From positions 7,940,191-8,004,190 of the forward strand of contig OZ024789.1 in NCBI GenBank assembly GCA_964017065.1: a stretch of 64,000 bases of DNA, read 5' to 3'. The DNA comes from Haliclona indistincta. Taxonomy: Eukaryota; Porifera; Demospongiae; Haplosclerida; Chalinidae. The stretch's first letter is position 1. Each line of letters starts with the position of its first letter. The position numbers and the translations under genes were made by a program. The notes beneath the pieces were generated by a model. It was not told the DNA's origin. It saw only the letters and a list, made by a program, of their open reading frames with translations, and searched no databases. Shown piece after piece: positions 9,060 through 21,299 of this stretch.

Positions 9060-10615
9060 TATCATCTAAGGTTATGATAACTGTTGTTTATTGATTTGTT
9101 TACATGTATCATGATTGTTCTGACTATAAACAATGTATGTGTTGTACATGTACATGTATGAGTGAAAGAAACGTGGTATTTAATTCTGCAGAACATTCTG
9201 GATTCTTCTGTTACTACATCATTATAATACTGTCACTATATGAAATGTGATCTATAACTATTTTCTGGTTCAAATTTAGTGTTAAAAATTATTTGGAAGT
9301 TAAAAAGCAGGGAAGTCCCTCCACTGGCTGCATGATGGGAGTAGCGGCAAGCTTCAAGCAGTAGTTATCCGGAAGAGAGATATTGAAATTTCGTAGTAGA
9401 TGAACCATCACGACCTTTGCCTCGATCTGGAGATAAATTAAAAACAAAACATGCATGTATTATGAATATTAATGAAACTCACCATAGCAAACACTCTTCC
9501 AATACAAGAACGATGACCAAAGCCAAATGGATAGTACACATACGGACTAGGACTGAAGCGATGAGTAAATGTTGTGACTAAGCACAGTATAAGAGGCTCA
9601 CCGTTTCTGTCCAGGATCAAACCGACTAGGGTCAAATTTTAGAGGATCATCAAAATACTCAGGGCTCCGCAGGATTGAATATGGTGCCGTCTGAACCAAT
9701 AGCACAACACATTAATCACACTTAGAAGAACCATTATGTTCAATGTAGTGGTAAGGCCCGCCCATTGATTTATCAATTTTTATACTAAAACATTATAAAC
9801 ACAAAAAGCTCAATGAGTTATGGCCGACACCTCAGTGCGTACTGTAAGGCAGCACTGCTCCCATAGAATAGAGAAGTAGTTTGTACTACAAAATAATAGG
9901 CTGCCACTAGAACAGCTAACAAATCAGAGTGTACTTTGACTGGTGGTTTGTATTTGTACTTGGAAACCACTTCCTAGTTCATGTGCATGTACAAATGAAT
10001 TGTAGATTGTAATCATTAATTTAAGAACACCTCATCAAATTTTAGCACTGTCAAAATCATAATTTGAGTAGAGTTTAGAGTTTAGGGTTTAGGTGACATG
10101 CTCATACTGAACACAAATCAGGATTAAAATAAATTGGAGGGAGGTACATTTCAATTTTCAACACACACAAGTACAAGTTATTATAGTGCAACTTACCAAT
10201 ACTGTGGTGCCTTCAGGAATATCATGACCACACAGGGTGATTCCACCCTCAGGTACAGCTTTTTGCACAATGGTCGATGGATACAGTCGTAGAGTCTCTT
10301 CAAATACCTAGATAACAACAAATTCATTTTGCTAAACTATTTTTAAAAAACAACAAGTCTAACCTGGTTCATGTATGTCAGCTTGTCCAGGTCATCAGCC
10401 TCTACTGTAGTCTTGTCACCCACAACCTCCTCTATCTCCTCCATCACCCTGTAGTACATGGAGAGCGAAAACAATTACAACTTTCTACATACATGTATGT
10501 GAAATCGTCTACTTTAAAACCGAAATATCATTCACCTTTTCAATACATCAGAATGCTGAACGAGTAGACCAGTAGCAAATGAGAGTAGCGTAGATGTGTT
10601 CTCCTGACCTAATCA

Positions 10616-10775
10616 GAGAGAGGGAGAGAGGGGGAGTGAAGGAGGGAGAGAGGTAGGGAGGGGGGGAGAGAGGTAGGGAGGGGGGGAGAGAGGTAGGGAG
10701 GGGGAGGGAGGGAGAGGGAGGAGAGTGAGGGAGGGAGAGAGAGAGAGGGTGATAGAGAGGGAGAGAGAGTACTCT
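10616..10775. repeat. GA/GGGA low-complexity tract at P450-A exon 10 acceptor
   Basis: On the gene strand this is a pyrimidine-only array (CTCC and CT units, with repeated AGAGAGGTAGGGAGGG blocks on plus) ending 7 bases before the exon 10 acceptor at 10609. It looks like an expanded polypyrimidine tract. Confidence 0.8.
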
Positions 10776-12619
10776 TACACGGCAATGAAAGTACCTGCTT
10801 ACCAGCGAGATAAAACAGAAGAAATTCATCCACTAAATCTTCAATCTCAATGTTCTTGTCAGTGTCTGTAGTTATGCAAGTAAAATACAATGATACATCG
10901 TCATTTCATTTAACTCACGGACAACGCTGAGTATCTGTGACATGATGTCTAATGGTAGTTCTTCATTGTTCTTTAGTGCCTTCAGTCTCAGTTCAATACA
11001 GTGTCTGCCGATAGCTCTGATCTTACGTACAGCGTCAGTGTACTTTCTTCCAGAAAATGGAACAAGCTGAAAAATTAATACTATTATAAAAAGCAAGTAG
11101 AAAAATAAAACTTACCTGGAGTAAAGGATTATTGTTTGATGCTTGAAAACCATCAAAAGCTATTTTTAACAGTGAGGTCAGACCCTCCTGGCCGGCTAGA
11201 TTCTGTACAACTGGGTCTCTCTCAAAGTCAGCTCCGAAGGCAACCTATGATGGAGTCAGTGTAACAGTGTGTGTCACTACAGGATGGGAACGCACCTCAC
11301 TGATCACTTGGAGAGTCACCCTTGTGAACTCGTTCTTCATGGCTACTCTGGTAGTACCATTGCCTTTAGCACGAAGTGGCTCAATCAAGTCTCGTACAGT
11401 AGTGTTGTTATAAATAGGTACCAGACCTCGAAGATAGCTATAACCATAAGAAAATGAGCAGAATGATTATACACGTATTTCACCACTTTAACCTAATAAA
11501 TAAATAATTATGTATTCAAATGCCCAAGGGCAGAACAACCATTATTTGAGTCTACATAGTCTCAGCCCTGTTTCATCTGTTCAATTTTTGTGATATTAAA
11601 TTTTTCGTCGCTAGCTGATAAAAAATTGATGTACATTGTGCTTCAATATTTCATGTGTTAGGGTCTCATTTAAAAATTGTTGCAAGGGGGTGAAGTACGC
11701 GTCGAGGAAAATTTGGGGGTGAGATAGATAAGAGCAATGCTAATTTAGTATGACTTGAGAGGGGGCAAAAATAGTTCACCCTAAATGAACCCGTGTGTTT
11801 CATTTTTATCGATAGGATGGTAATACGGATCCATGTTACCACAGTATAAAGTCTGACCTTCTGGTGAAAGCTGGGTCAAAGGCATGTCTTCGGTCTTTCC
11901 AATCTTCATAATGACGAATTGTTAACAAACTTTTCTGAATAAACCTTAGATGAAAAAACTTGACACCACTATAGCAGGCAATCAAGTAATGCATTACCTT
12001 TGACCAAAAATTCTTCCAAATGGGTTATACTTGGGTTTTGGAACATTTCTTCCAGAAAGCGCCTACAAGGAATGATGAGAACGATTTCAGGAGCACTTAG
12101 AGTACTGTTGATTATGCAGTAAAATATGTTTCACGCTAGAGTCACAATACTTTATGTGTCGACGTTGCTGTCATTGTAAAGACAGGCTCACACCTTAATG
12201 CTGTCTGGATCCATGGCTATAACCAGAGGTGCTGTGAAGAACCACATCAGGAATACTGGACCACACTCCAAATACCTGAACAGAGAAGAAACAGTATACT
12301 AGCTCACCCATGCAATGCAAGCTGTGTGACTAAATGCTCTGAAACTAGTACAGTCAGATGAAACAGCTAGCTAGTGTAGACTAGGAAGAATATTCTACGG
12401 TTCTCGTGCATGCATAAATAGTCTTTGGTGTAGAGCTAGCAAACCATTCATGCCACAAGTCAAATGTGAACTTCTTCTGCCCTTCTCTTCTTACTATTGG
12501 CAGGTGACCAAAGTAGAACCTGCACGCATACATTAAAGAAGAGATTATTAGTAGCAAATACATCTAAAGTACTCAGTACTCACGAGGCTCCCTTTGGTTG
12601 TGGTACGTGCGCGTATCGA

Positions 12620-12890
12620 CAGGCCCGGCGGAAGAAAATTTTCATTGGACCGGCAGCTTATTAATATTCATATTTATTGCGTATGACTCCGCCCCTTTGC
12701 AATTTTTGGTCGCGTGTGACGAGATCTAGAGTCTCTGTCAGGCTAGGAAACAAGTTTATACTGACTCGTAGAGTGACTATGGCCACAGTTTAGCTCGTGG
12801 CAACGTAAGGAAAGTGCTTTTGTGTAATCGTGGGCCAAAATTATTGGTCCGGCACGTGCCGGGTCTGCCCTGTTGGGTGCGCCGGGCCTG
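12620..12890. mobile_element. 271-bp TIR element (MITE-like) inside P450-A exon 1
   Basis: It begins CAGGCCCGGCG and ends CGCCGGGCCTG, 11-bp perfect inverted termini, and is flanked by the 5-bp direct repeat ATCGA (12615-12619 and 12891-12895). The paralogue P450-B still has the empty site (CATATCGACGATGC near 15890). There is no coding capacity, so it is non-autonomous. Superfamily not assigned. Confidence 0.85.
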
Positions 12891-13245
12891 ATCGACGATG
12901 CCTCCTCGACAGGTAGATGCTGAACGTCACCAGAAGAAACAAAGCAGCCGTAAGCACTGCTGTTAGTGTTGCAGCAAGTAATGCTAGAGTCTCCATCATA
13001 GATTTTTGGGATCGACTGTTTCCATGTGTGCTGCTCGAGTCACATTGTTTATGTACTCCAATTGACGCCAGGTATATGACCAAATATGGTAATACTCTAT
13101 TATAGTATAATAATAACTACGTAACTCAGTCCATAGTACAGGAAATAGCAATAGAAATACTTGCATATTCATGAGTATTCTGTCTTGACTACGATACAGC
13201 TATATTTGGTAAACTACTGTAGACTGTGATCAAGCATTCATAGAT

Positions 13246-15994
13246 TCACTGCTTCAGAGTCAGAAAACAAGGAAGCAATTGATCGGCTTGAGGGAACATG
13301 CTTCTTCCATCAAGTTTCAAGCAGTAGTCCTCCGGTAGTGAGAGATTGTATGTTCGCAGTAGATGGACCATCACAACCTTTGCCTCCATCTGTTGTGACA
13401 AGAACAGCACAACAGATAAATTTAATTTTGCAATAATTTACCATAACAAAAACTCTTGCCATACAAGAACGATGTCCGATACCAAATGGATAGTACAAAT
13501 ATGGACTAGGACTGTTGAGCAAAATGCATGATTTCATTATAGTTAAGCAGTATTAGGCTCACCGTTTCTGTCCAGGATCAAAATGACTTGGGTCGAATTT
13601 TAGAGGGTTGTCAAAATACTCCGGACTGCGTAGCAAGCAATAAGGTGTTACCTACAACACGGGTAGTTTCAGGTTGATATGGATTACTATTTATCTTATA
13701 ATTACCATAGCTAAAGTACCAGCTGGAACATTGTAACCCATAAAACTCAGTCCTCCAGTAGGAACCTCCTTCTGGAGAAATGTTGGTGGAAAAAGCCGCA
13801 GAGACTCCTCAAGTACCTGAAACAAAACACAATCCTAAACCATAAGCCGCCATCTTAATTCACCTAGATATCATTTCCGAGCGACATGATAATGTACACA
13901 TGCAGCATCATATAACATAAAAGTACTGACTTTTCAATCATAATTGATTCATCAAACTATTTTACAATGTATGCACTGAAAGAATTTACCACACAGTGTG
14001 AACAACAATTATTAATTTTAGCAGATGTGAAGATTTTGGTGAAGATGAACTGTGTCACGAACTGTCATTTCATGAACGCTTTTAGACCGTAATGTTGAAC
14101 ATGCAGCAGTATAATTATCAACTAATTTCTATCAAAGTGGTGATAGAAATCTTCAAAGACAACTCAGTTGCAAAATTATTGTCTAAAACCCCCTACAATA
14201 AATAATCCGTCCTGCATCAGCAATTTATTTCCTATTAAGAGCCTTGATCACATACTCTTTATTATAATATTTATGAGATGATAGGCATTTACATCACTTA
14301 CTTGATTCAAGTATGTCAGCTTGTCCAGGTCATCAGCCTCTACTGTAGTCTTGTCACCCACAACCTCCTCTATCTCCTCCATCACCCTGCAGTACATTGA
14401 GATTACAGAGTATACTATGATCTACTAGTACAGCTGCTAGTTTAACCTGTGTAGTATGTCAGGATGCTGGATCAGTAGTCCAGTAGTGAATGAAAACATG
14501 TTAGAAATACTCTCTTGACCTAGAAAAAGTATAATTATTACTGATACTGTATTACAAATCTAGACCTGCAAGATAGAACAGAAAGAATTAATCTATTGGA
14601 TCTTCAATGTCAAGGTCCTTTCGGATATCTTAATGGTGAACATAAGTAAGGCTAGTATATTTTAGAACTGAAACAACTCACGAACAATACTGAGTATCTT
14701 TGACATGATGTCTGATGGTAGTTCTTCATTGTTGTCCAGAGCCTTTAATCTCTTTTCAATACAGTGTCTGCCGATAGCTCTGATCTTACGTATAGCAGTA
14801 GCACATTTGCGACCAAGAAATGGGAAATACTGCAAAAAATTAACTGCATTGTAGTATAATTATATAATATAGTGCTTGCCTTCACTAAAGGATAGTTGTT
14901 GGCAAACTGGGCGCCATCAAAGGATTGAATCAGTAACATAGCCAGTTCGTCTTCACCAACAATAGCTTTCACAACTGGATCTCTCACTAAGTCAGTACCA
15001 AAGGCTGCCTTTACAGTGTAATTGTAAAGTGTGATAGTGGTAGCAAATACTCCTGCAATTATACCTGACTGGTCACTTGAAGACCAACACGAGAAAACTC
15101 ATGCTTCATAATCACTTCAGTTGTCCCATCTGCCTTAGCTCTCAGTGGATCAATCAAGTCATTCACTGCAACACTATTGAAGATTGGAACCAAACCACGA
15201 AGAAAACTAAAAAGCGAATAAAAACAATTGGAAAAAAACCCAGCATAATAGTTACCTTTTAGTGAAAGCTTGGTCAAATAATTGTCTTCGATCCTTCCAG
15301 TCTTCATAATGTGTGATATTGAACAAGCTGTTTTTCACAAACCTACACTTAGTGCGATTAAACGTCCAACAAATAAGTGCCTGAATACCTTTGACCAAAT
15401 ATAGTAGCTACTCTTTCACTTGATGGTTTGGGCACACTGTTTGCAGAGAGAGTCTGCAAATAAAAGGAATTGGAAAAATCTGCAAACAAAAGGAATAGTC
15501 TCTAGTATCGTGCCTAACCTTAATGCTATCGGGATCAAGAGCAACAACAGCAACTCTGTGAAACAAGGCAATCCAATAAACAGGACCACATTCTGAGACC
15601 CTGAAAATGGAATAAAATTAGAGCTACACCTGCGGCAGTATGACTTCAGTGGCTCATTAAGCACACGGTCAGTGTACTGCATGCATGCCGCAGCATGTGG
15701 ATGTGCTGCGGTCACTCACCATTCTGTCATTAAGTCAAAAATGTGCACATTATTTTTCTTTGCTCTTCTCAGAACGAGAAAGTGACCAAAATAATACCTA
15801 GAATGAATTAAGCAACAGAGAGATAACTGAAGGACAGGATGACAAGCACTGACTTACGAGGCTCCTTTTGGTCTAGGTATGTGTGCATATCGACGATGCA
15901 CCATCATTAAGTAGGCAGTCAGTGTTGTAAAGGCAAACAGCACCGCAGTGAGGCAAGCAGCCAACAAGGCAGTGATCACAGTACTAGCCGCCAT
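13246..15994 (-). pseudogene. CYP46-like cytochrome P450 B, nonsense codon in I-helix exon
   Basis: Same 15-exon plan as A. The start is MAASTVITALL at 15994 (exon 1 15994-15858, 137 nt), an anchor helix follows, and the last exon ends LPCFLTLKQ with the stop at 13246. Recognisable pieces are FLRGLVPIFNS, GRKCATAIRKIRAIGRHC, AGQESIS (I-helix) and YYPFGIGHRSCMARVF (heme loop). In the exon just before the I-helix motif, IEDPID is followed by TAA (plus strand 14588-14590) where A and C have GAA or GAG (Glu). This removes the rest of the helix, ExxR and the heme Cys. Other exons look clean, so the lesion is recent or allelic. Confidence 0.75.
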
Positions 15995-16713
15995 GAGTTC
16001 AGAAGGCTGAAAAGTACTGGTCCAGTTGAGCAATAAAGCGGAACGTACAAACAACAGCAGCTGGAACATAATTAAAATATGCACTTCTAGTTGTAGCACT
16101 TATTAAGAACAGTCAACATACACTTAATGCTGAGATTGTGGAGTAAACACTTCATTCACATCACGTAAGTGTTGTGTCAATATCAGAAACGTGTCATAAT
16201 TCAATTGGTGACATCATCAAGGCAGGTCTACTGTATGATCAAAGAGGCATCCTATAATAATGCTAGCTCAGTGTAGTTCAATCCTCATACAAAGGTTCTC
16301 GATCAAATTTATTCTCTGATTTCTCTCTGTGTTTAGTTAGTGCAGTGATGCGCAGTATTCACATAAACACTGTGTCAGTGAATTGTATTACAACTTGCAA
16401 TATAAGCATCTGTTAAGAGCATTGCTGTTTAAGTACTACTTGCCTGCTAAGATGGTTGATGGGTTTTTTACCCAACTACCGCAATTTATGATAGTATACA
16501 TCAAATTTATACACAATTATGATAAAACTGTTTAAAATGTATCTTCTGCATGTTATTTCTTTGTTGCATTGACAGTGCATGTGATCATTTTTAACACCAA
16601 TTCATAATTTTTCGAATTCTATGATACACTATAGCAGTTCTACTTAGAACAAGCACAAATACAGAGCTAACACGAGCACAACTAAAGCTACTTCTAAGAA
16701 AAAACAGTACAGC

Positions 16714-17703
16714 TCATTGATCAACTCCAGCACTTGATGTCTGAAGTTCAATATCGCCAGTGTTTTCCTCAGTCGTTGTGGGATGAATCTTGTTGTCTTT
16801 CTTGCAAAACAGGTTCTTGGGCATGGTCTTTATTGCGATGCGAACTGGTTTGAGTAATGCTATGGCTACTATTGGTGTAGCAATGCCTGGAACACTGAAA
16901 AGAAGTCGAGTAAAGTAAGTTCGAGCAGTCATGGTCACAATAGTAGAGCCTGGGATAATCAATCGTACAATAAAGCTCACTGCTGGTGTAATAGTGCCAA
17001 TAAAAGTAATAATTGATGCAATGAAGATATACACGAGTACTTTAGCGACTGCCTTCTTGATTTGAACATTTTCTTCCAGTGTGTGTTTCTTGATATACAC
17101 AAACATAACTATTATCATAACAATCTGAATGATCAGGAAGGTAATGGCTACTATGGTAACCAGAGAAGTTGATATTGTGAATGGGATAGATGTGTATATA
17201 CGTACAAAGCATATTCCATTGATGTAGCGCACTAATCTAGGTGGAGTATATCTAGCACGCAGCACTGATATTATTGAAATTATAAGCCATGATAGTACAA
17301 TATACGGTGTGATTATGTACCATTTTAGCTTCTTCTCTCCATACTTTATGAAAATGAAGATATTGATTGTGTAAAGGGTTCCAGAGGTGAACTTTTGGAC
17401 ATTAGCCACTAGAATGGTTGCATAGAACAGCAGACATGATATAGTTTCATTGTGGTTGAGGCGTACTATCCAGCCAAGATAGAAGATGGCATAGGCAATC
17501 CAACCTAGTATCTCTGCTGCAAATATATTGATGAGAAGAACTCGAATCGTGATATTGATAGTCTTAGCAAGAACCAGTGCCAGTATAACCAAGACACACA
17601 GCAGGAGTGGTAGTAGAGATAGGAATATGAAGAAACAGACATTCAAAGCAACGTTGACATCATAGTAGAGTTGATTATCCACTCCAGTGATGTTCAGCAC
17701 CAT
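16714..17703 (-). CDS. Orphan seven-transmembrane receptor, GPCR-like
   Basis: Single exon, 329 aa, ATG at 17703. Seven hydrophobic segments: about 20-46, 56-82, 90-118, 127-148, 170-202, 218-248 and 262-288. An N-terminal NIT glycosylation site, a Cys at the outer end of TM3 (ETISCLL) and another in the second outer loop (NGICFVR) could form the usual disulphide. The Lys/Thr/Glu-rich C-tail has about 40 residues. There is no DRY or NPxxY motif, so it is not an ordinary class A receptor; ligand unknown. Size and topology fit sponge-specific orphan receptors. It lies between P450 B and C on the same strand, apparently an independent insertion into the tandem array. Confidence 0.75.
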   Translation of the reverse strand: MVLNITGVDNQLYYDVNVALNVCFFIFLSLLPLLLCVLVILALVLAKTINITIRVLLINIFAAEILGWIAYAIFYLGWIVRLNHNETISCLLFYATILVANVQKFTSGTLYTINIFIFIKYGEKKLKWYIITPYIVLSWLIISIISVLRARYTPPRLVRYINGICFVRIYTSIPFTISTSLVTIVAITFLIIQIVMIIVMFVYIKKHTLEENVQIKKAVAKVLVYIFIASIITFIGTITPAVSFIVRLIIPGSTIVTMTARTYFTRLLFSVPGIATPIVAIALLKPVRIAIKTMPKNLFCKKDNKIHPTTTEENTGDIELQTSSAGVDQ

Positions 17704-18146
17704 AACAGCTACTGCTTCTCGTTTTGCTGTTACTATACCAGTGAGTGATGTTTTAGCAACTTCAGCTGTACTCTGTACTTACACATTCTTTGTCATCAGC
17801 GCTTAGAGTGTAAGTATTTGAGCTCATCTGATGCGAACCATAAATACGTAACACTCTTAGCTATACTGACAAATTTCCTCTCCACGATGTCTCTGATGAT
17901 TGTGAGTCGGCATGCACAACAAAAGTGCTGGCTGCACTAAGGCAACGCTTTAGAGTTTTTCCACATTGAGGATGCATCAAATAATTATTAAGGTAATCAC
18001 CTAGCTTGTGCTATAATTATAGCATTCAATCACAATTATATGACACTGCATTTGGTATAAAAAAATACAAGTATTACAGATAATACTATTGCAGACAAAC
18101 AAACATTTAGCCTGCATGGGTGTATGCACAGTGCTTGTGTATTAGT

Positions 18147-20987
18147 TCACTGCTTCAGAGTCAGAAAACAAGGAAGCAATTGATCGGCTTGAGGGAACAT
18201 GCTTCTTCCATCAATTTTCAAGCAGTAGTTCTCCGGTAGTGAGAGATTGTACGTTCGCAGTAGATGGACCATCACAACCTTTACCTCTATCTGTTGTGAC
18301 AAGAACAGCACAACATTGATGCAGTTGTCTCACTCACAACTCACCATAGAAAACACTCTTGCGATGCAAGAACGATGACCAATACCAAATGGATAGTACA
18401 AATATGGATTAGGACTAGAAAAAATATTCATGAAAGTTCCAACTTCATTTTTATAGTTAAGCTCACCGTTTCTGTCCAGGATCAAATCGACTTGGGTTAA
18501 ATTTTAGTGGATCAACAACATATTCTGGACTGCGCAACGAACAATAAGGAGTCACCTAAAATTTTGTAGAGTTTAATAATTATTTTGCAAACAGTCGGAT
18601 ATATCTTACCATAATTAAAGTACCAGCTGGAACATTGTAGCCCATTAAGTTCAGTCCTCCAGTAGGAGCCTCTTTCTGGAGAAATGTTAGCGCGAACAGC
18701 CGTAAAGACTCTTCAATCACCTGCATGCATGAATAGAGCATATTAAGCTATAGACGAGCAGATATCGAAAGTTGGCTCAGAATTTGGTGAGTACGTAATA
18801 CTATAAGACATGCAGTGTTTAATGTGTTTGTAGTATTACTTGATTCATGTATGCCAGCTTGTCCAGGTCATCAGCCTCTACTGTAGTCTTGTCACCCACA
18901 ACCTCCTCTATCTCCTCCATCACCCTGTACATGCATGGAGAGAGTATGATCTACTGGTACAGTGGCAGGCGCTGTCAGCTCAACCTGTGTAGTATGTCAG
19001 GATGCTGGATCAGTAGTCCAGTTACGAATGACATAACATTGGAAATACTGTCTTGACCTGAGAATAATTGGAATTCAGTTTTTCTTAAGCACAGCTATAA
19101 CATAAATAGTTCAAAGACCTGCAAGATAGAACAAAAAGAACTCATCTATTAGATCTTCAATGTCAAGGTCCTTTTGAATATCTTTAAAAATTGTAAGTTG
19201 TAGAATATTTTCGAACAAAAGCAACTCACGGACTACACTGAGTATCTTTGACATGATGTCTGATGGTAGTTCTTCATTGCTGTCCAGAGCTTTCAATCTC
19301 AGTTCAATACAGTGTCTGCCGATAGCCCTGATCTTACGTATAGCAGTAGCATACTTGCTACCCAAAAATGGAAAATACTACAAAAAAATTAACATCAATG
19401 TAGCATAATTATACAGTGCTTGCCTTCACTAAAGGATAGTTGTTGGCAAACTGGGCGCCTTCGAAGCATATGGTTAATAAATTACTCGGTCCATCTTTAC
19501 CAGCAATTTCTAGTACAGCTGGATCTCTCTCAAAGTCAGCGCCAAAGGCAGCCTACGATGCATGGTGTCAGTTGTAATGTGACAGGTAAGAAGAACACAC
19601 ATTACTGATCACTTGAAGAGCAACACGAGAAAATTCACACTTTAGTTGCACTTTTGTTGTTCCATCTGCCTTAGCTCTCAGTGGATCGATCAAGTCCTTC
19701 ATTACAACACTATTGAAGACTGGGACCAAACCACGAAGATAACTACCCAGAGACGAGGTTTCAAATAGCGTACATAAAGCAACAAAAATTACCTTCTGGT
19801 AAAAGCTTGATCAAAAATGTGTCTTCTTTCTTTCCAATCTTCGTAATGCGTTAAACTAAATAAACTGTTTTTTATAAACCTACACGTATTAGGTAGAGAG
19901 AAAGAAACATCACTGTTGATACTCATAGCTAATTTTTCTTCAGCACTTAGTAACAAATTTGCACGAAAGAAACTGAACTTGGGTGTGTATACCTTTGACC
20001 AAATATGGTTGCTAATCCTTGAGTTGATGGTTTGGGAATATTCTTTCCAGAGAGAGTCTGCAAATAAAAAGATTACCTTGTCTGAATGCATTACACCCTG
20101 ACCTTGACACTCTCGGGATCAAGAGCAACAACAGCGATTCTGTGAAAGAAAGCAACCCAGTACACAGGACCGCATTCAGACATCCTGCATGAGTCATGTT
20201 GGAGATATTATGAGAACTATAATAATGGTTTATAGCAATAGATAATGATAGTTATAACTATAGTAATGATTTATAGCAATAGATAATGATAGTAATAACT
20301 ATAGTAATGATTTATAGCAATAGATAATGATAGTAATAACTATAGTAATGATTTATAGCAATAGATAATGATAGTAATAACTATAGTAATGATTTATAGC
20401 AATACTTTGTTCTCATTAATATTACTAATCGGGTTATTGGTCTTGTTATCTCATGTCTCTGAATAGAAGGTTTTTGGTATAATGTACGCTATTTTCTCAT
20501 CATGGATTTCCTTGGACGGCCATTAAGCTTCACGACCATTTGCCAGCCATTCACGCAAGTTATCATTCATGTAACACTACCATTAATAATATTTTAGTGA
20601 AACTTAATTTCGCTAAGGTGAGACTTAGCACAGAAAACATGCTATCAGGAATAAACTGTTGGGCGTGGCTCGTAAAAATGGTGTGTATGCTGACCACTCA
20701 CCATTCTGTCATTAAGTCAAACATGTGCACATTGCTTTTCTGTGCTTTTCTTAGAGCGAGAAAGTGGCCAAAATATAACCTGCAGCCCACAGAGAATGAG
20801 ATCTCCAGTCATACATCTACACCAAGTCCAAGAGATAGCTAGCTACTCACGATGATCCTTTCGGTGTGGGTATGTGGGAATATCGACGACGCGCTATCAT
20901 CAGGTAGACAGTCAGTGTTGTAAAGGCGAACAGCACCGCAGTGAGGAAAGCCGCTAATACAGCAGCAACCGAAGCAAGAAGATCCAT
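18147..20987 (-). CDS. CYP46-like cytochrome P450 C, apparently intact
   Basis: Fifteen exons in the same layout. It starts MDLLASVAAVLAAFLTAVLF at 20987 (exon 1 20987-20851, 137 nt as in B) and ends LPCFLTLKQ at 18147. Landmarks are YSHIPTPKG, HYEDWKERRHIFDQAF, IGRHCIELRLKAL, DEFFLFYLAG followed by GQDSIS (I-helix), EESLR (ExxR) and YYPFGIGHRSCIARVF (heme loop with ligand Cys; the usual Gly two residues later is Ala). Expected: microsomal monooxygenase, perhaps on sterol or other lipid; substrate not predictable. I found no stop or frameshift in the exons I read. The I-helix Thr is Ser. Intron 2 holds the 41-bp tandem array. Confidence 0.75.
20218..20404. repeat. 41-bp tandem repeat, about 4.5 copies
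   Basis: Unit starts TATAGCAATAGATAATGATA at 20231, 20272, 20313, 20354 and 20395, nearly identical. It lies in intron 2 of P450 C. Confidence 0.9.
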
Positions 20988-21156
20988 GGCCCCAACTGGA
21001 AGTGTAGTCTACGTAGGTGTGGTTTGTGTACAGATAATTACATTATACATTTAGCACTTGGTGACTGGTTCATGCATGTCTTCATGATTTTTTAAGAGTC
21101 AGGCAACATGTATTATACAGTACACGTGGGTCATTTGGTTGCAAAAAAAACATGCA

Positions 21157-21265
21157 TTTCAAGCAGTAGTCCTCCGGTAGTGAGAGATTGTACATAACAC
21201 TCTTCCATTACAAGAACGATGACCAATCCCAAATCAGTGGATAGTACACAAAGGACTAGCACTGA
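21157..21265 (-). pseudogene. P450 relic (exons 14-15 scrap)
   Basis: Minus strand. It matches the P450-C last exon start (TTTCAAGCAGTAGTCCTCCGG on plus) fused directly to the exon 14 heme-loop region (TACAAGAACGATGACCAATC on plus), without the intron and with small indels. Upstream exons are absent. Fourth P450 trace in the cluster. Confidence 0.7.
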
Positions 21266-21299
21266 AAATTAATGCGTGGCGCTGTTGTCGTAGCACTAT

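Larger units (their letters stand above)
9289..12996 (-). pseudogene. CYP46-like cytochrome P450 A, exon 1 split by a transposon
   Basis: Fifteen exons on the minus strand: 12996-12584 (with insert), 12519-12445, 12275-12194, 12062-11998, 11944-11858, 11437-11296, 11244-11116, 11066-10919, 10865-10803, 10608-10536, 10448-10364, 10307-10197, 9690-9602, 9552-9483, 9426-9289. Without the insert and its 5-bp duplication the phases agree and give 497 aa. It has an N-terminal TM anchor, I-helix LAGQENTS, ExxR as EETLR and heme loop FGFGHRSCIGR. The C-terminal part resembles cholesterol 24-hydroxylase (CYP46A1), which as I recall also has 15 exons. The 271-bp element at 12620-12890 interrupts codons about 36-37 and brings stops, so I call it broken unless the element is spliced out. 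The usual I-helix Thr is Asn. Confidence 0.8.

Noticed and set aside
10548..10890. Leu/Ser/Pro-rich ORFs on minus
   Set aside because: They read through the pyrimidine microsatellite in a P450-A intron.
20210..20404. CRISPR-like array
   Set aside because: The 41-bp units are head-to-tail without spacers, in a eukaryotic intron.
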